64,000 bases of DNA from Cellulomonas fulva (GTDB taxonomy: Bacteria > Actinomycetota > Actinomycetes > Actinomycetales > Cellulomonadaceae): assembly GCF_018531375.1 (NCBI RefSeq), contig NZ_JAHBOH010000001.1:2976001-3040000 (forward strand), read 5' to 3'. The notes beneath the pieces are model-generated. The model made no database searches, had not been told where the DNA came from, and was given only the letters and a program-made list of their open reading frames with translations. Positions within the stretch are counted from its first letter, which is position 1; every line of letters begins with the position of its first letter. Of the stretch, positions 40,575 to 50,000 are shown piece after piece. Made by a program: the position numbers and the translations under genes.

Positions 40575-42313
40575 GCGGCCTCCTCCTCGCTGATCTGCGA
40601 GTAGACGATCTCCTGGTACGTCTCGTTGGTCGCGAGCAGCTCGGCGTGCGTGCCGCGCCCGACCACCTGCCCGTCCTCGAGCACCACGATCACGTCGGCG
40701 TGCCGGATGGTGGCCACCCGCTGGGCGACGACGAGCACAGCCGCGTCGCGCGTCTCGGGCACGAGCGCCGCGCGCAGCGCCGCGTCGGTGGCGTAGTCGA
40801 GCGCCGAGAACGAGTCGTCGAACAGGTAGATCCGTGGTCGTCGGACCAGCGCCCGGGCGATCGCGAGGCGTTGGCGCTGCCCGCCCGAGACGTTGGTGCC
40901 GCCCTGGGCGATCGGCGCGTCCAGCCCGCCGGGCATCTTCTCGACGAAGGAGCGCGCCTGGGCGATCTCGAGCGCCCGCCACAGCTCCTCCTCGGGGGCG
41001 CCGGGCATCCCGTACTCCAGGTTCGAGCGCACCGTCCCCGCGAACAGGTACGGCTTCTGGGGCACCAGGCCGATCTGCGCGCCGAGCTCGAGGGGGTCGA
41101 TGTCGCGCACGTCCACGCCGCCGATCAGCACCGCGCCGTCGGTGACGTCGTACAGCCGCGGCACCAGGTCCACGAGCGTGGTCTTGCCGGAGCCGGTCGA
41201 GCCGATGATCGCCGTGGTCCGCCCCGGCTCGGCGACCAGGTCGACGTGCTGGAGCACCGGCTTCTCCGCACCCGGGTACCGGAACTCGACGTCCCGCAGC
41301 TCGAGGTGACCCCGAGCGGCGGCGTCCTCCGGGAGCGGCACCGGCGCGACCGGCGGGAGCACGCTCGTCGGGGTGTCGACCACCTCGCCGATGCGCCCGG
41401 CCGCGACGATCGCGCGTGGGAACAGCACGAACATCATCGTGCTCATCATCACGGCCATGAGGATGTAGGCGATGTAGGACAGGAACGCCGTGAGCTGGCC
41501 GATCTGCATCGCACCGGAGTCGACGCGGTGCCCGCCGAACCAGATGACGCCTGTGCTGGTCAGGTTGAGCACCAGCATGACCGCGGGGAACATCAGCGCC
41601 ATCAGCTGTCCGGTGCGCAGCGAGGTGAGGAACAGCGCCTGGTTCGCCTCGTCGAACCGCCGGGTCTCCTGCTGCTCGCGGACGAAGGCGCGCACCACGC
41701 GGATGCCGGTGATCTGCTCGCGCATCACGCGGTTGATCGCGTCGATCCGCGTCTGCATGACGCGGAAGTACGGGATCATCCGGGACACGACCAGCCCGAT
41801 CACGATCGCGAGCGCCGGGACGGCGACCAGGAGGATGAGCGAGAGGCCGGGGTCCTCCTGCAGCGCCATCACGACGCCGCCGACGAGCATGATCGGGGCC
41901 ATGATCACGAACGTGAACGTCATGAGCACGACCATCTGGACCTGCTGGACGTCGTTCGTCGTGCGCGTGATCAGCGTCGGCGCCCCGAACTGACCCATCT
42001 CCCGCGCCGAGAAGCCCTGCACCGTGCGGAACAGGCGGGCCCGCACGTCCCGGCCGAACCCCATGGCCGCCTTGGCGCCGAACCAGACCGCGGCGACCGC
42101 GCAGACGACCTGCAGCAGGCTGATCGAGAGCATGACGCCGCCCAGGCGCAGGATCTCGTCGGTGTCGCCCTGCACCACGCCGTCGTCGATGATCCGGGCG
42201 TTCAGGCTCGGCAGGTAGAGCGTCGCGAGCGTCTGCACCAGCTGGAGCACCACGACCGCCGTCACGGCGGCGGCGTAGGGCCGCAGGTGCTCCTTCAGGA
42301 GTCGGACGAGCAT
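40571..42313 (-). CDS. ABC exporter subunit A (membrane + ATPase, degenerate site)
   Basis: A protein of 580 residues, first ABC gene of the pair. Six membrane segments are followed by an ATPase with Walker A GSTGSGKTT and a canonical signature NVSGGQRQRLAIARAL. The Walker B ends in Asp (IYLFDDSFSALD) and the H-loop has Gln (VVAQRVATI). Those two substitutions mark the non-hydrolysing site of heterodimeric exporters such as TM287/288; subunit B supplies the intact one. The cargo is not evident; drug or lipid export is likely. The start codon shares one base with the stop of the upstream TetR gene (TGATG), so regulator and exporter are one operon. Confidence 0.93.
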   Translation of the reverse strand: MLVRLLKEHLRPYAAAVTAVVVLQLVQTLATLYLPSLNARIIDDGVVQGDTDEILRLGGVMLSISLLQVVCAVAAVWFGAKAAMGFGRDVRARLFRTVQGFSAREMGQFGAPTLITRTTNDVQQVQMVVLMTFTFVIMAPIMLVGGVVMALQEDPGLSLILLVAVPALAIVIGLVVSRMIPYFRVMQTRIDAINRVMREQITGIRVVRAFVREQQETRRFDEANQALFLTSLRTGQLMALMFPAVMLVLNLTSTGVIWFGGHRVDSGAMQIGQLTAFLSYIAYILMAVMMSTMMFVLFPRAIVAAGRIGEVVDTPTSVLPPVAPVPLPEDAAARGHLELRDVEFRYPGAEKPVLQHVDLVAEPGRTTAIIGSTGSGKTTLVDLVPRLYDVTDGAVLIGGVDVRDIDPLELGAQIGLVPQKPYLFAGTVRSNLEYGMPGAPEEELWRALEIAQARSFVEKMPGGLDAPIAQGGTNVSGGQRQRLAIARALVRRPRIYLFDDSFSALDYATDAALRAALVPETRDAAVLVVAQRVATIRHADVIVVLEDGQVVGRGTHAELLATNETYQEIVYSQISEEEAA

Positions 42314-42984
42314 CAGTGGTCCCCCTCGGGCCGGCCGGACGGAGCAGCGGGGGCGAGCGCCCCGTGCAGGAAGTGAGCGACGACGACGTCGAGCGGCGGC
42401 ACCACGGGCTCGACGCCCCGGCGCCGCGCGTCGATCAGCGACATGGCGAGCCCGCCGACCGTGAGCGACAGGAGGTCCACGACCACCTCGACAGGGTGCG
42501 CGAACCGGTCGGCGTCCGGGGCCAGGAGCTCCGCGATCGCGTCCCGTACGGCACGCTGCCCACGTTCCTGCCGATCCAGGTGCTCGCGCAACCCCATATG
42601 CGCGTCGCGGCCGGCCGGCTCCCCCGCCGCGCGCGCGACCTCGTGCAGGATGCCCATCCACTGCATGACGTGCCCCATGCGGTCGAGCCCGATGTCGAGG
42701 ACGGCGCGCACGCGCTCCTCGAGCGGCGTGCCGACGCCGACCGCGGCGAGGATCGGCACGTCGGCGGCGGGGTCCACCGCGGCGAGCACCGTGGCGCGCA
42801 CGAGCGCGTTCTTGTCCTCGAAGACGCGGAACAGCGTGCCCTCGGCGACTCCGGCTGCCTGCGCGAGCTCCCTCGTCGTGACGCCCGCGCCGCGCTCGAG
42901 CACCACGCCGCGCACGGCCCGGAGGATCGCGGCCCGGCGCTCCTCGGGCGGCAGCGGGGCGGCCCTGCGGGAACGGTCGACCAT
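42313..42984 (-). CDS. TetR-family transcriptional repressor
   Basis: A protein of 223 residues. The N-terminal helix-turn-helix is ILRAVRGVVLERGAGVTTRELAQAAGVAEGTLFRVFEDKNALVRATVLAAV, the standard TetR pattern. The ligand domain is helical with LSLTVGGLAMSLIDARR near the end. It is the first gene of the exporter operon and presumably represses it until the exported compound binds. ATG 42984 is chosen because a longer reading from GTG 43014 would start inside the operator palindrome. No strong ribosome site is seen, which suggests a short leader. Confidence 0.92.
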   Translation of the reverse strand: MVDRSRRAAPLPPEERRAAILRAVRGVVLERGAGVTTRELAQAAGVAEGTLFRVFEDKNALVRATVLAAVDPAADVPILAAVGVGTPLEERVRAVLDIGLDRMGHVMQWMGILHEVARAAGEPAGRDAHMGLREHLDRQERGQRAVRDAIAELLAPDADRFAHPVEVVVDLLSLTVGGLAMSLIDARRRGVEPVVPPLDVVVAHFLHGALAPAAPSGRPEGDH

Positions 42985-43000
42985 GATCGGCACACTAAAT

Positions 43001-43016
43001 GAGTGAGCACTCACTC
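43001..43016. promoter_or_regulatory. TetR operator candidate
   Basis: GAGTGA-GCAC-TCACTC, 16 bases before the TetR start codon, is a palindrome of the TGAGTGA type common for TetR repressors. The shifted pairing AGTGAG-CA-CTCACT is also perfect. Confidence 0.75.
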
Positions 43017-43074
43017 CGCAAGATCCGCCGGGGCGGACCCGCGGAGCTCCCCCGACCGAACGTCCCCCGACGCG

Positions 43075-43112
43075 CGAGGGCCCCGGCCGCGTCGCCGCGG
43101 TCGGGGCCCTCG
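43075..43112. terminator. 17-bp hairpin terminator after the band-7 gene
   Basis: Arms 43075-43091 and 43096-43112 pair with one mismatch around a TCGC loop, 17 bases past the band-7 stop. It shields the TetR promoter region from the upstream operon. Confidence 0.82.
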
Positions 43113-43128
43113 AGCCGGACGCGGTGCG

Positions 43129-44322
43129 TCAGGCGAGCGTGCCGCCCTGCTCGGGCTCGTGGCCCGAGGGTGCGGGCGGAGGCGGCACGTCGGCCCCGCG
43201 CGGCGGGACCGCGGCACCGCCGGGCCGCTGCCCCAGCTCGGCTGCCGGGTCGAACGGACGACCCGACAGGTTGCCGGCCGAGGTCGCGTCGGCCGTCGCC
43301 GCCGCCGACTCGCGCTTCGCCTCGGCGAGCGCCTCGGCCGGGTCGGTCAGCGCGACGGGCGGCAGGTCGTCGCCCGCGAGCGGCGACGTGCCGGCCGGGC
43401 GGCCGCTCCCCGAGTCCTCGGGCCCACCGAACCCACCGAACCCCTTGGTCATCTGGCCCAGGGCGCCGGTGAGCTCGGACGGCAGGAACCACATCTTGTT
43501 CGACGGGTACGCCGCGATCTTCGGCAGGGTCTGGAGGTACTGGTACGCGAGCAGCTTGGGGTCCGCGTCCCCGCGGTGCACCGCGTCGAACACCTGCAGG
43601 ATCGCGCGCGCCTCGCCCTCGGCCCGCAGGATCGCGGACTGGGCCTCGCCCTCGGCCCGCAGGATCGCCGACTGCTTCTCGCCCTCGGCGGTCAGGATCG
43701 CCGACTGCTTGACGCCCTCGGCGGTCAGGATCGCCGCGCGACGGTCCCGCTCGGCACGCATCTGCTGCTCCATCGAGCCCTGCACCGAGGCGGGCGGGTC
43801 GATCGCCTTGAGCTCGACGCGGTTGACGCGGATCCCCCACTTGCCGGTGGCCTCGTCGAGGACGCCGCGCAGCTGGCCGTTGATCTGGTCACGGCTGGTC
43901 AGCGTCTGCTCGAGGTCCATCGACCCGATGACGTTACGGAGCGTGGTGACGGTGAGCTGCTCGATGCCGGTGATGTAGTTCGCGATCTCGTACACCGCCG
44001 ACTTGGGGTCCGTCACCTGGAAGTAGATGACGGTGTCGATGCTCACGACGAGGTTGTCCGACGTGATCACGGGCTGCGGCGGGAAGGAGACGACCTGCTC
44101 GCGCAGGTCGACGCCCGCGCGCACGCGGTCGACGAACGGGATGAGCAGGTGCAGGCCGGCGTCGAGGGTGCGCGAGTAGCGGCCGAGCCGCTCCACGATG
44201 ATCGCGACGGTCTGCGGGACGATCCGTACCGCGCGGAACAGCGCGATGACGACGAACAGGAGGACGAGCGCCAGGACGACGATCAGGGCGATCTGTCCGA
44301 CGTTCGTGGTGTCCTCGGTCAT
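43129..44322 (-). CDS. SPFH/band-7 (stomatin/prohibitin-like) membrane protein
   Basis: A protein of 397 residues. An N-terminal membrane segment (IALIVVLALVLLFVVIALF) is followed by the SPFH domain (VRIVPQTVAIIVERLGRYSRTLDAGLHLLIPFVDRV, VDLREQVVSFPPQPVITSDNLVVSIDTVIYFQVTDPKSAVYEI) and a coiled coil with four near-identical repeats of SAIL(T/R)AEGE(K/A)Q. The tail is Pro/Gly/Ala-rich. Such proteins oligomerise into cages on the membrane and organise proteases or lipids; the partner is usually an NfeD protein, which is the gene immediately upstream here. ATG 44322 follows GGAGGT (5 bases away). Confidence 0.92.
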   Translation of the reverse strand: MTEDTTNVGQIALIVVLALVLLFVVIALFRAVRIVPQTVAIIVERLGRYSRTLDAGLHLLIPFVDRVRAGVDLREQVVSFPPQPVITSDNLVVSIDTVIYFQVTDPKSAVYEIANYITGIEQLTVTTLRNVIGSMDLEQTLTSRDQINGQLRGVLDEATGKWGIRVNRVELKAIDPPASVQGSMEQQMRAERDRRAAILTAEGVKQSAILTAEGEKQSAILRAEGEAQSAILRAEGEARAILQVFDAVHRGDADPKLLAYQYLQTLPKIAAYPSNKMWFLPSELTGALGQMTKGFGGFGGPEDSGSGRPAGTSPLAGDDLPPVALTDPAEALAEAKRESAAATADATSAGNLSGRPFDPAAELGQRPGGAAVPPRGADVPPPPAPSGHEPEQGGTLA

Positions 44323-44381
44323 GTGACCTCCAAGGGTCCGGGACGGGCTCGGTCAGGCTCGACGACGGTCCGCGCGGACGG

Positions 44382-44813
44382 TCACGAGAGCTTCGGGACG
44401 ACGACGGCCGTGGCGCCGTCGATGCGGTCGACGGTCACCTCGGTGCCCGGCGGCAGGGCGTCGCCCGCGGCCGTGCGAGCGCTCCACACCTCGCCGCCGA
44501 GCTTCACGCGACCGTTGTCCACCGTGACGGTGGAGACGACCACGGCACCGCGGCCGACGAGCGCCGCGGAGTTGGTCTCCACGAGCGGCTCGCGCACCCG
44601 CAGCCGGCGCAAGAGCCAGGGCCGCAGCGTCGCCAGCAGGATCACCGCGGTCACCGCGGCGACCAGGAACTGCGCCCACACCGGCGCGCCCAGCCCGTAC
44701 GCCGCCGCGCCCGCGAGGGCGCCGCCGGCGAGCATGATCAGGACCAGGTCGAGCGAGAGCATCTCCAGGATGCCCAGCACCAGCGCTGCGCCGACCCACC
44801 AGAGCCAACCCAT
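44382..44813 (-). CDS. NfeD family membrane protein
   Basis: A protein of 143 residues, the short NfeD form without the ClpP-like domain. Three or four membrane segments (WLWWVGAALVLGILEMLSLDLVLIMLAGGALAGAAAYGLG, AQFLVAAVTAVILLATL) lead to a C-terminal OB fold (ALVGRGAVVVSTVTVDNGRVKLGGEVWSARTAAGDALPPGTEVTVDRIDGATAVV). It acts with the SPFH protein encoded 59 bases downstream. An AGGAGGGG ribosome site precedes ATG 44813. Confidence 0.92.
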   Translation of the reverse strand: MGWLWWVGAALVLGILEMLSLDLVLIMLAGGALAGAAAYGLGAPVWAQFLVAAVTAVILLATLRPWLLRRLRVREPLVETNSAALVGRGAVVVSTVTVDNGRVKLGGEVWSARTAAGDALPPGTEVTVDRIDGATAVVVPKLS

Positions 44814-44921
44814 GTCGGCACCCCTCCTCGTGTCACGAAGCTGGTACCGATCCTATGCCTGTCCTTGACGTTCTCGTGGGCCGTCGTCCACAGGCCGCCG
44901 GGCCGAGCTCCCCCGACCGGG

Positions 44922-45716
44922 TCAGGCGGTGGCCGGGACCGCCCGCGCCGCCCAGCGGCCGGCGTGCCGGTCGAGCGCCAGAGGCAGGCCGAACGCGCCG
45001 GAGAGCTGCTCGGCGGTGAGCACCTCCTCCAGGGGCCCGGCGGCGTGCACCCGCCCGTCGCGCAGCAGCAGCAGGTGCGTGAAGCCCGGCGGGATCTCCT
45101 CGACGTGGTGCGTCACGAGCACCAGGACGGGCGAGCGCGGGTCGCCCGCGAGCTCGGCCAGGGCCTGCACCAGCTCCTCGCGCCCCCCGAGGTCCAGCCC
45201 GGCCGCCGGCTCGTCCAGCAGCAGCAGCTCGGGGTCGGACATCAGCGCCCGCGCGATCTGCACGCGCTTGCGCTCGCCCTCGCTCAGCGTGCCGAAGTAC
45301 CGCTCGGCGAGGTGCGCCACGCCGAACGCCCGCAGCAGGTCGGTCGCGCGCGCCTCGTCGAGCTCCTCGTACGACTCCCGCCACCGCCCCGTCACGCCGT
45401 AGGCGGCGGTGAGCACGACGTCGTGGACGGTCTCGCCCGACGGGATGCGGTCCGCGAGCGCGGCGCTCGACAGCCCGATCCGGGGGCGCAGCTCGAACAC
45501 GTCGACGCGGCCGAGCCGGCTGCCCAGCAGGTCGGCCGTCCCGCTCGTCGGGTGCATGCCGCCCGAGGCGACCTGCAGGAGCGTGGTCTTGCCGGCGCCG
45601 TTGCGGCCCAGCACCACCCACCGCTCGCCCTCCCCGATCCGCCACGTCACCTGGTCGAGGATGGTCGTCGTCCCCCGGCGGATCGTCACGGCCTGCAGGT
45701 CGAGCACGTCGGTCAT
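44922..45716 (-). CDS. ABC transporter ATP-binding protein (stand-alone, ModF/YcbN-like)
   Basis: A protein of 264 residues with a complete ATPase: Walker A LGRNGAGKTT, signature LSEGERKRVQIARAL, Walker B LLLLDEPAAGLDL, H-loop VTHHVEEI. The stretch HVEEIPPGFTHLLLLRDGRV is typical of a group of cytosolic ABC ATPases that appear without a permease gene, as here. The role is unknown, and a transport function should not be assumed. ATG 45716. Its gene stands between nfeD and a divergent hypothetical gene. Confidence 0.88.
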   Translation of the reverse strand: MTDVLDLQAVTIRRGTTTILDQVTWRIGEGERWVVLGRNGAGKTTLLQVASGGMHPTSGTADLLGSRLGRVDVFELRPRIGLSSAALADRIPSGETVHDVVLTAAYGVTGRWRESYEELDEARATDLLRAFGVAHLAERYFGTLSEGERKRVQIARALMSDPELLLLDEPAAGLDLGGREELVQALAELAGDPRSPVLVLVTHHVEEIPPGFTHLLLLRDGRVHAAGPLEEVLTAEQLSGAFGLPLALDRHAGRWAARAVPATA

Positions 45717-45836
45717 GGGCACGACCCTAACCGGCCGTCGCAGCGGGACGGGCCCGCACCGCCGTGACGCGACGCACGGCGCCCGGCACGTCGGCTCCGC
45801 ACCCGTGGGCAGGACGCCCCGACGTACGGTGGGCGG

Positions 45837-46649
45837 ATGGCCGAACCCCTGGACCTGACCCGGTCGACCGTCCTCGCGCTGTGGCTCGCCACGGGCGACA
45901 CCGGTCCGGCCGCGGTGCGCGCCGTGCAGGCGGACGACGAGCCGCACGGCGTCACCGACGCGGGCGACGACCCGCTCGGCTCGACCGCCGCGCTGTCCGA
46001 CGCGCTCGCCGGCTGGTCGGCGCCCGACCTCGACGTCGTCGCGCTGCTCCCCGCGCCCGGCGACGTCGTGGGCGTGCCGGCGGACGTCTCCGCCGACGCG
46101 CTCGCCGCGGGTGAGGTGGTGCTGCTGCGCACGGGGTCGCGGTTCCTCGCCGCGGTCCCGGAGGTCACGTCCTTCGGCAGCGACCTGGAGCCCGGGCACC
46201 TCGTCACGTGGCGGGTGCACGAGGTCCCCGACTGGCGGGTGGGCGTGCAGTCGCTCGGCTCGCTGGAGGACGCCGACCGGGCGCTGCGCCAGGGTCTCGT
46301 GCAGGTCACCGACGCGCTGGTGCGTCTGGACGTCGCGCACTGGGACGACGAGCACGCGGCGCGGGTCATCGCGCTGCGCGACGCCGCGCTGCCGACGTGG
46401 CGCCTGCCCGACCGCCTCGACGGCCGCCGCGCGCGCGTGCTCGCGAGCGCGGCCCGCCTGCTGGCGATCGTCGACGTCGCGACGCTCGACCACGGCGGCG
46501 CGCTCACCGTCTGGCAGGCCGACCAGCGCACCGCCGCGCTGCACGACGTCGACCGCCTCGCGCGGCGCGCGCTCGCCGCCGCGACGCTGGCCGGGCCGGT
46601 CCGGGGACCGCTCGACGGGCCGCGCGATCAGCCCAGCACGCGGCGGTAG
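45837..46649 (+). CDS. Conserved actinobacterial protein of unknown function
   Basis: A protein of 270 residues with no membrane segment or signal that I recognise. It contains GSRFLAAVPEVTSFGSDLEPGHLVTWRVHEVPDW and a helical C-terminus (ALRDAALPTWRLPDRLDGRRARVLASAARLLAIVDVA). The codon use is fully typical for this genome, and an ATG at 45837 starts it. Its last 22 bases overlap the end of glgA on the other strand, so the two tails constrain each other. Related proteins occur as uncharacterised neighbours in other actinobacteria as far as I recall. Confidence 0.75.
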   Translation: MAEPLDLTRSTVLALWLATGDTGPAAVRAVQADDEPHGVTDAGDDPLGSTAALSDALAGWSAPDLDVVALLPAPGDVVGVPADVSADALAAGEVVLLRTGSRFLAAVPEVTSFGSDLEPGHLVTWRVHEVPDWRVGVQSLGSLEDADRALRQGLVQVTDALVRLDVAHWDDEHAARVIALRDAALPTWRLPDRLDGRRARVLASAARLLAIVDVATLDHGGALTVWQADQRTAALHDVDRLARRALAAATLAGPVRGPLDGPRDQPSTRR

Positions 46650-47863
46650 ACCTCGACCGTCTGCTCGGCGACCGCGTCCCAGGAGAAGTGCTCCTCGACC
46701 CGCCGCCGGGCCGCCGCACCCCACGCGGCCGCACGCGCCTCGTCGGACACCGCGTCCGTCAGCGCCGCCGCCAGGTCGGCGACGAACCGCTCGGGGTCGC
46801 GCGGCGTGCCCGTGCCGTCCTGCACCTGGTCGATCGGCACCAGCCAGCCCGTGACGCCGTCGTCGACGACCTCCGGGATCCCGCCGGTCGCCGTCCCGAC
46901 GACGGGCAGCCCGACCGCCATGGCCTCGAGGTTGACGATGCCGAGCGGCTCGTACACCGACGGGCAGACGAACACGGTCGAGGCCGCGAGCACCGCCACC
47001 AGGTCCGGCCGGGGCAGCATCTGCTCGATCCAGACCACACCCGAGCGGCGCTCGCGCAGGTCGGCCACGAGCCCGGCGACCTCCGCCGCGATCTCGGGGG
47101 TGTCGGGCGCCCCCGCGCACAGCACGAGCTGCACGTCCGCCGGGAGCCGCTCCGCGGCGCGCAGCAGGTACGGCAGGCCCTTCTGGCGCGTGATCCGTCC
47201 GACGAAGACGACCGCGGGACGCGTGGGGTCGATCCCGAGCTCACGGACCGTGGCCTCGGCGGCGGCCGCGTCCGCGGGGCTCGTCGGACGACGCCAGCCC
47301 TCGAGGTCGATGCCGTTGTGCACGACGTGGACGCGTGCCGGGTCCACCGCGGGGTAGCTGCGCAGGATGTCGTCGCGCATGCCGCCCGAGACCGCGATCA
47401 CCCCCGCCGCGGCCTCGTACGCCGTCCTCTCGACCCAGCTCGAGACGGCGTAGCCGCCGCCGAGCTGCTCGGCCTTCCAGGGGCGCAGCGGCTCCAGGCT
47501 GTGCGCGGTCAGGACGTGCGGGACCCCGTGCAGGAGGCTCGCGACGTGACCGGCCAGGTTGGCGTACCAGGTGTGCGAGTGGACGAGGTCGCTGCGCGCG
47601 CCGTCGGGTCCGACCTCGCCGACGCCGCCGACGATCTCGAGGTCGACGCCGAGGGTCTGCAGCGCGGCGTTGGTGCCGGCGAGCCCGGCGGGCACGTCGT
47701 AGCCGCGGACGCCGGCCGACGCCGGCTCGTCGCGGGGGCCCTCGAAGCAGTGCACCCGGACGTCGATCGTGCGCCGGAGCACCGCGGCCAGCTCCGCGAC
47801 GTGCACCCCGGCCCCGCCGTAGACGTGCGGCGGGTACTCGCGCGTGAGCAGGTCCACTCGCAC
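46628..47863 (-). CDS. glgA: Glycogen synthase, actinobacterial GT4 type
   Basis: A protein of 411 residues, a two-domain GT-B glycosyltransferase of the corynebacterial/mycobacterial GlgA group rather than the longer GT5 enzyme. It begins [30 protein letters not shown]. The second domain has [41 protein letters not shown] and the donor-site motif [34 protein letters not shown]. In mycobacteria this group (GlgM) makes maltose-1-phosphate from ADP-glucose, so the activity here may be either. GTG 47863 has AGGAGG 7 bases before it. It is divergent from glgC across 160 bases. Confidence 0.93.
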   Translation of the reverse strand: MRVDLLTREYPPHVYGGAGVHVAELAAVLRRTIDVRVHCFEGPRDEPASAGVRGYDVPAGLAGTNAALQTLGVDLEIVGGVGEVGPDGARSDLVHSHTWYANLAGHVASLLHGVPHVLTAHSLEPLRPWKAEQLGGGYAVSSWVERTAYEAAAGVIAVSGGMRDDILRSYPAVDPARVHVVHNGIDLEGWRRPTSPADAAAAEATVRELGIDPTRPAVVFVGRITRQKGLPYLLRAAERLPADVQLVLCAGAPDTPEIAAEVAGLVADLRERRSGVVWIEQMLPRPDLVAVLAASTVFVCPSVYEPLGIVNLEAMAVGLPVVGTATGGIPEVVDDGVTGWLVPIDQVQDGTGTPRDPERFVADLAAALTDAVSDEARAAAWGAAARRRVEEHFSWDAVAEQTVEVYRRVLG

Positions 47864-48023
47864 GGCGTTGCCTCCTGGGTGCTGCGGCGACCCGGCGCGG
47901 GGATGCCGGGCTGCGCTGGTCGGACGGACGCGCGGACCGGTGCCCGGCCCGCTGCGCGACACGCTAGCGCGTCGCCCGGGCCATGCCTCGCCGACGACCG
48001 CGCGGGGGCCTAGGGTCGGGGGC

Positions 48024-49265
48024 ATGGCAACACCGCGCGTCCTGGCCATCGTCCTCGCAGGTGGCGAGGGCAAGCGACTCATGCCGCTCACGGCGCACCG
48101 GGCCAAGCCCGCCGTGCCCTTCGGCGGCATCTACCGGTTGGTCGACTTCGCGCTGTCGAACGTCATCAACTCGCACTACCTGCACGTGATCGTGCTGACG
48201 CAGTACAAGTCGCACAGCCTGGACCGGCACGTCTCGAAGACGTGGCGCATGTCGGCCCTGCTCGGCAACTACGTGGCCGCCGTCCCCGCGCAGCAGCGCG
48301 TCGGCAAGCACTGGTACCTGGGCTCCGCGGACGCGATCTACCAGTGCCTGAACATCATCGACGACGAGCGCCCCGACATCGTCGTCGTGGTCGGCGCCGA
48401 CCACGTCTACCGCATGGACTTCTCCCAGATGGTCGACGCCCACATCGAGTCGGGCGCCGAGCTGACCGTCGCAGGGATCCGCCAGCCCATCGGCGAGGCG
48501 GACCAGTTCGGCGTCATCGAGACCGACCCGAAGGACCCGACCCGCATCGCCGCGTTCCGCGAGAAGCCGTCGGACCCCGTGGGGCTGCCGGACTCCCCGG
48601 GCGAGGTGCTCGCGTCCATGGGCAACTACGTGATGAACGCGGACGCGCTCATCCGCGCGGTCACCGAGGACGCGCAGAACGTCAACAGCCGGCACGACAT
48701 GGGCGGCGACATCGTCCCCGCGTTCGTCGAGCGCGGCACGGCCGGCGTCTACGACTTCATCCGCAACGACATCCCCGGCTCGACCCCCCGCGACCGGGAC
48801 TACTGGCGGGACGTCGGGACGATCGACGCGTTCTACGAGGCGAACATCGACCTCATCGCGGTCGAGCCGGTCTTCAACCTCTACAACGACGACTGGCCGC
48901 TGCACACCGGGTACACCGGCCTGCCGCCGGCCAAGTTCGTCCACGCGGGCGCCGGTCGCCTGGGCCACGCGGCGGACTCGATCGTGTCGCCGGGCGTCGT
49001 CGTCTCGGGTGCCACCGTCTCCGGCTCCGTCCTGTCCCCCGGGATCCGCCTGCACTCGTGGGCGCAGGTGACCGACTCCGTCCTCATGGACGGCGTGCAG
49101 GTCAGCAGGTACGCGCAGGTGCACCGCGCCATCCTCGACAAGAACGTGATCGTGCCCGAGCGCGCGCGGATCGGCCTGGACCACGAGCACGACCGGGCGC
49201 GCGGCTTCACCGTCACGGACTCCGGCATCACCGTGGTGCCCAAGGGCTCGATCATCACCGACTGA
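48024..49265 (+). CDS. glgC: Glucose-1-phosphate adenylyltransferase
   Basis: A protein of 413 residues that makes ADP-glucose, the glucosyl donor for glycogen. The nucleotidyltransferase signature is [44 protein letters not shown]. Further family motifs are [52 protein letters not shown] and [20 protein letters not shown]-terminal left-handed beta helix ([37 protein letters not shown]) follows. It is divergent from glgA, so a shared control region is plausible, though I see no clear operator. Confidence 0.96.
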   Translation: MATPRVLAIVLAGGEGKRLMPLTAHRAKPAVPFGGIYRLVDFALSNVINSHYLHVIVLTQYKSHSLDRHVSKTWRMSALLGNYVAAVPAQQRVGKHWYLGSADAIYQCLNIIDDERPDIVVVVGADHVYRMDFSQMVDAHIESGAELTVAGIRQPIGEADQFGVIETDPKDPTRIAAFREKPSDPVGLPDSPGEVLASMGNYVMNADALIRAVTEDAQNVNSRHDMGGDIVPAFVERGTAGVYDFIRNDIPGSTPRDRDYWRDVGTIDAFYEANIDLIAVEPVFNLYNDDWPLHTGYTGLPPAKFVHAGAGRLGHAADSIVSPGVVVSGATVSGSVLSPGIRLHSWAQVTDSVLMDGVQVSRYAQVHRAILDKNVIVPERARIGLDHEHDRARGFTVTDSGITVVPKGSIITD

Positions 49266-49342
49266 CGGTCTCGACCGATCGACCATCCGCCACCGACCGG
49301 GCAGCGCGGACGGCCGGGCTCCGGTCCCACTACCCTCCTGCC

Positions 49343-49990
49343 GTGACCCGCACCCCCGCCGCCGGCCTGCTCGTGATGGACGTCGACTCCACGCTCATCA
49401 CGGGCGAGGTGATCGAGATGCTCGCGGACCACGCGGGGTCCCGCGCGCTGGTCACCGAGATCACCGAGCGTGCCATGCGCGGCGAGCTCGACTTCGCGGC
49501 GTCGCTCCACGAGCGCGTCGCGACGCTCGCCGGGCTGCCGACGAGCGTGCTCGACGAGGTCCTGGCGGCCATCGAGCTCTCCCCCGGCGCGCGCGAGCTC
49601 GTCGCCGCGGTCCAGGAGCGCGGCTGGGCCGTCGGCCTGGTCTCGGGTGGCTTCGTGGAGCTCGTCGGGCCGCTCGCCGCGTCGCTGGGGATCACGCTGT
49701 TCCGCGCCAACGCGCTCGAGGTGGCGGACGGGCGGCTCACCGGCCGCGTCACGGGTCCCGTCGTGGACCGCGCGGCCAAGGCCGTCGCGCTGCGGGACTA
49801 CGCCGGCGCCGTGGGCGTCGACGTCGCGCGGGCGGTCGCGATCGGGGACGGCGCCAACGACCTCGACATGCTGACCGCCGCAGGGTTCGGCATCGCGTTC
49901 AACGCCAAGCCCGTGGTCGCCGCGCAGGCGGACGCCGTGCTCGGCTCGCGGCTCGACGAGGCGCTCGCGCTGCCCCCGTTCGCGGCCTGA
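49343..49990 (+). CDS. serB: Phosphoserine phosphatase
   Basis: A protein of 215 residues, catalysing the last step of serine synthesis. HAD motifs are LLVMDVDSTLITGEVIEMLADHAG (Asp13 nucleophile, Asp15), ITERAMRGELDFAASLHERVATLAGL (cap region, typical of SerB), VGLVSGGFVELV, and AIGDGANDLDMLTAAGFGIAFNAKP. It lacks the ACT domains found in longer actinobacterial forms. Start GTG 49343. It is 77 bases after glgC on the same strand and converges on sixA with 10 bases between stops. Confidence 0.94.
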   Translation: MTRTPAAGLLVMDVDSTLITGEVIEMLADHAGSRALVTEITERAMRGELDFAASLHERVATLAGLPTSVLDEVLAAIELSPGARELVAAVQERGWAVGLVSGGFVELVGPLAASLGITLFRANALEVADGRLTGRVTGPVVDRAAKAVALRDYAGAVGVDVARAVAIGDGANDLDMLTAAGFGIAFNAKPVVAAQADAVLGSRLDEALALPPFAA

Positions 49991-50000
49991 CGCGCCCCGG

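Noticed and set aside
42985-43014. Longer TetR reading from GTG 43014
   Set aside because: The start codon would lie within the palindromic operator, and the extra residues are not typical of TetR proteins.
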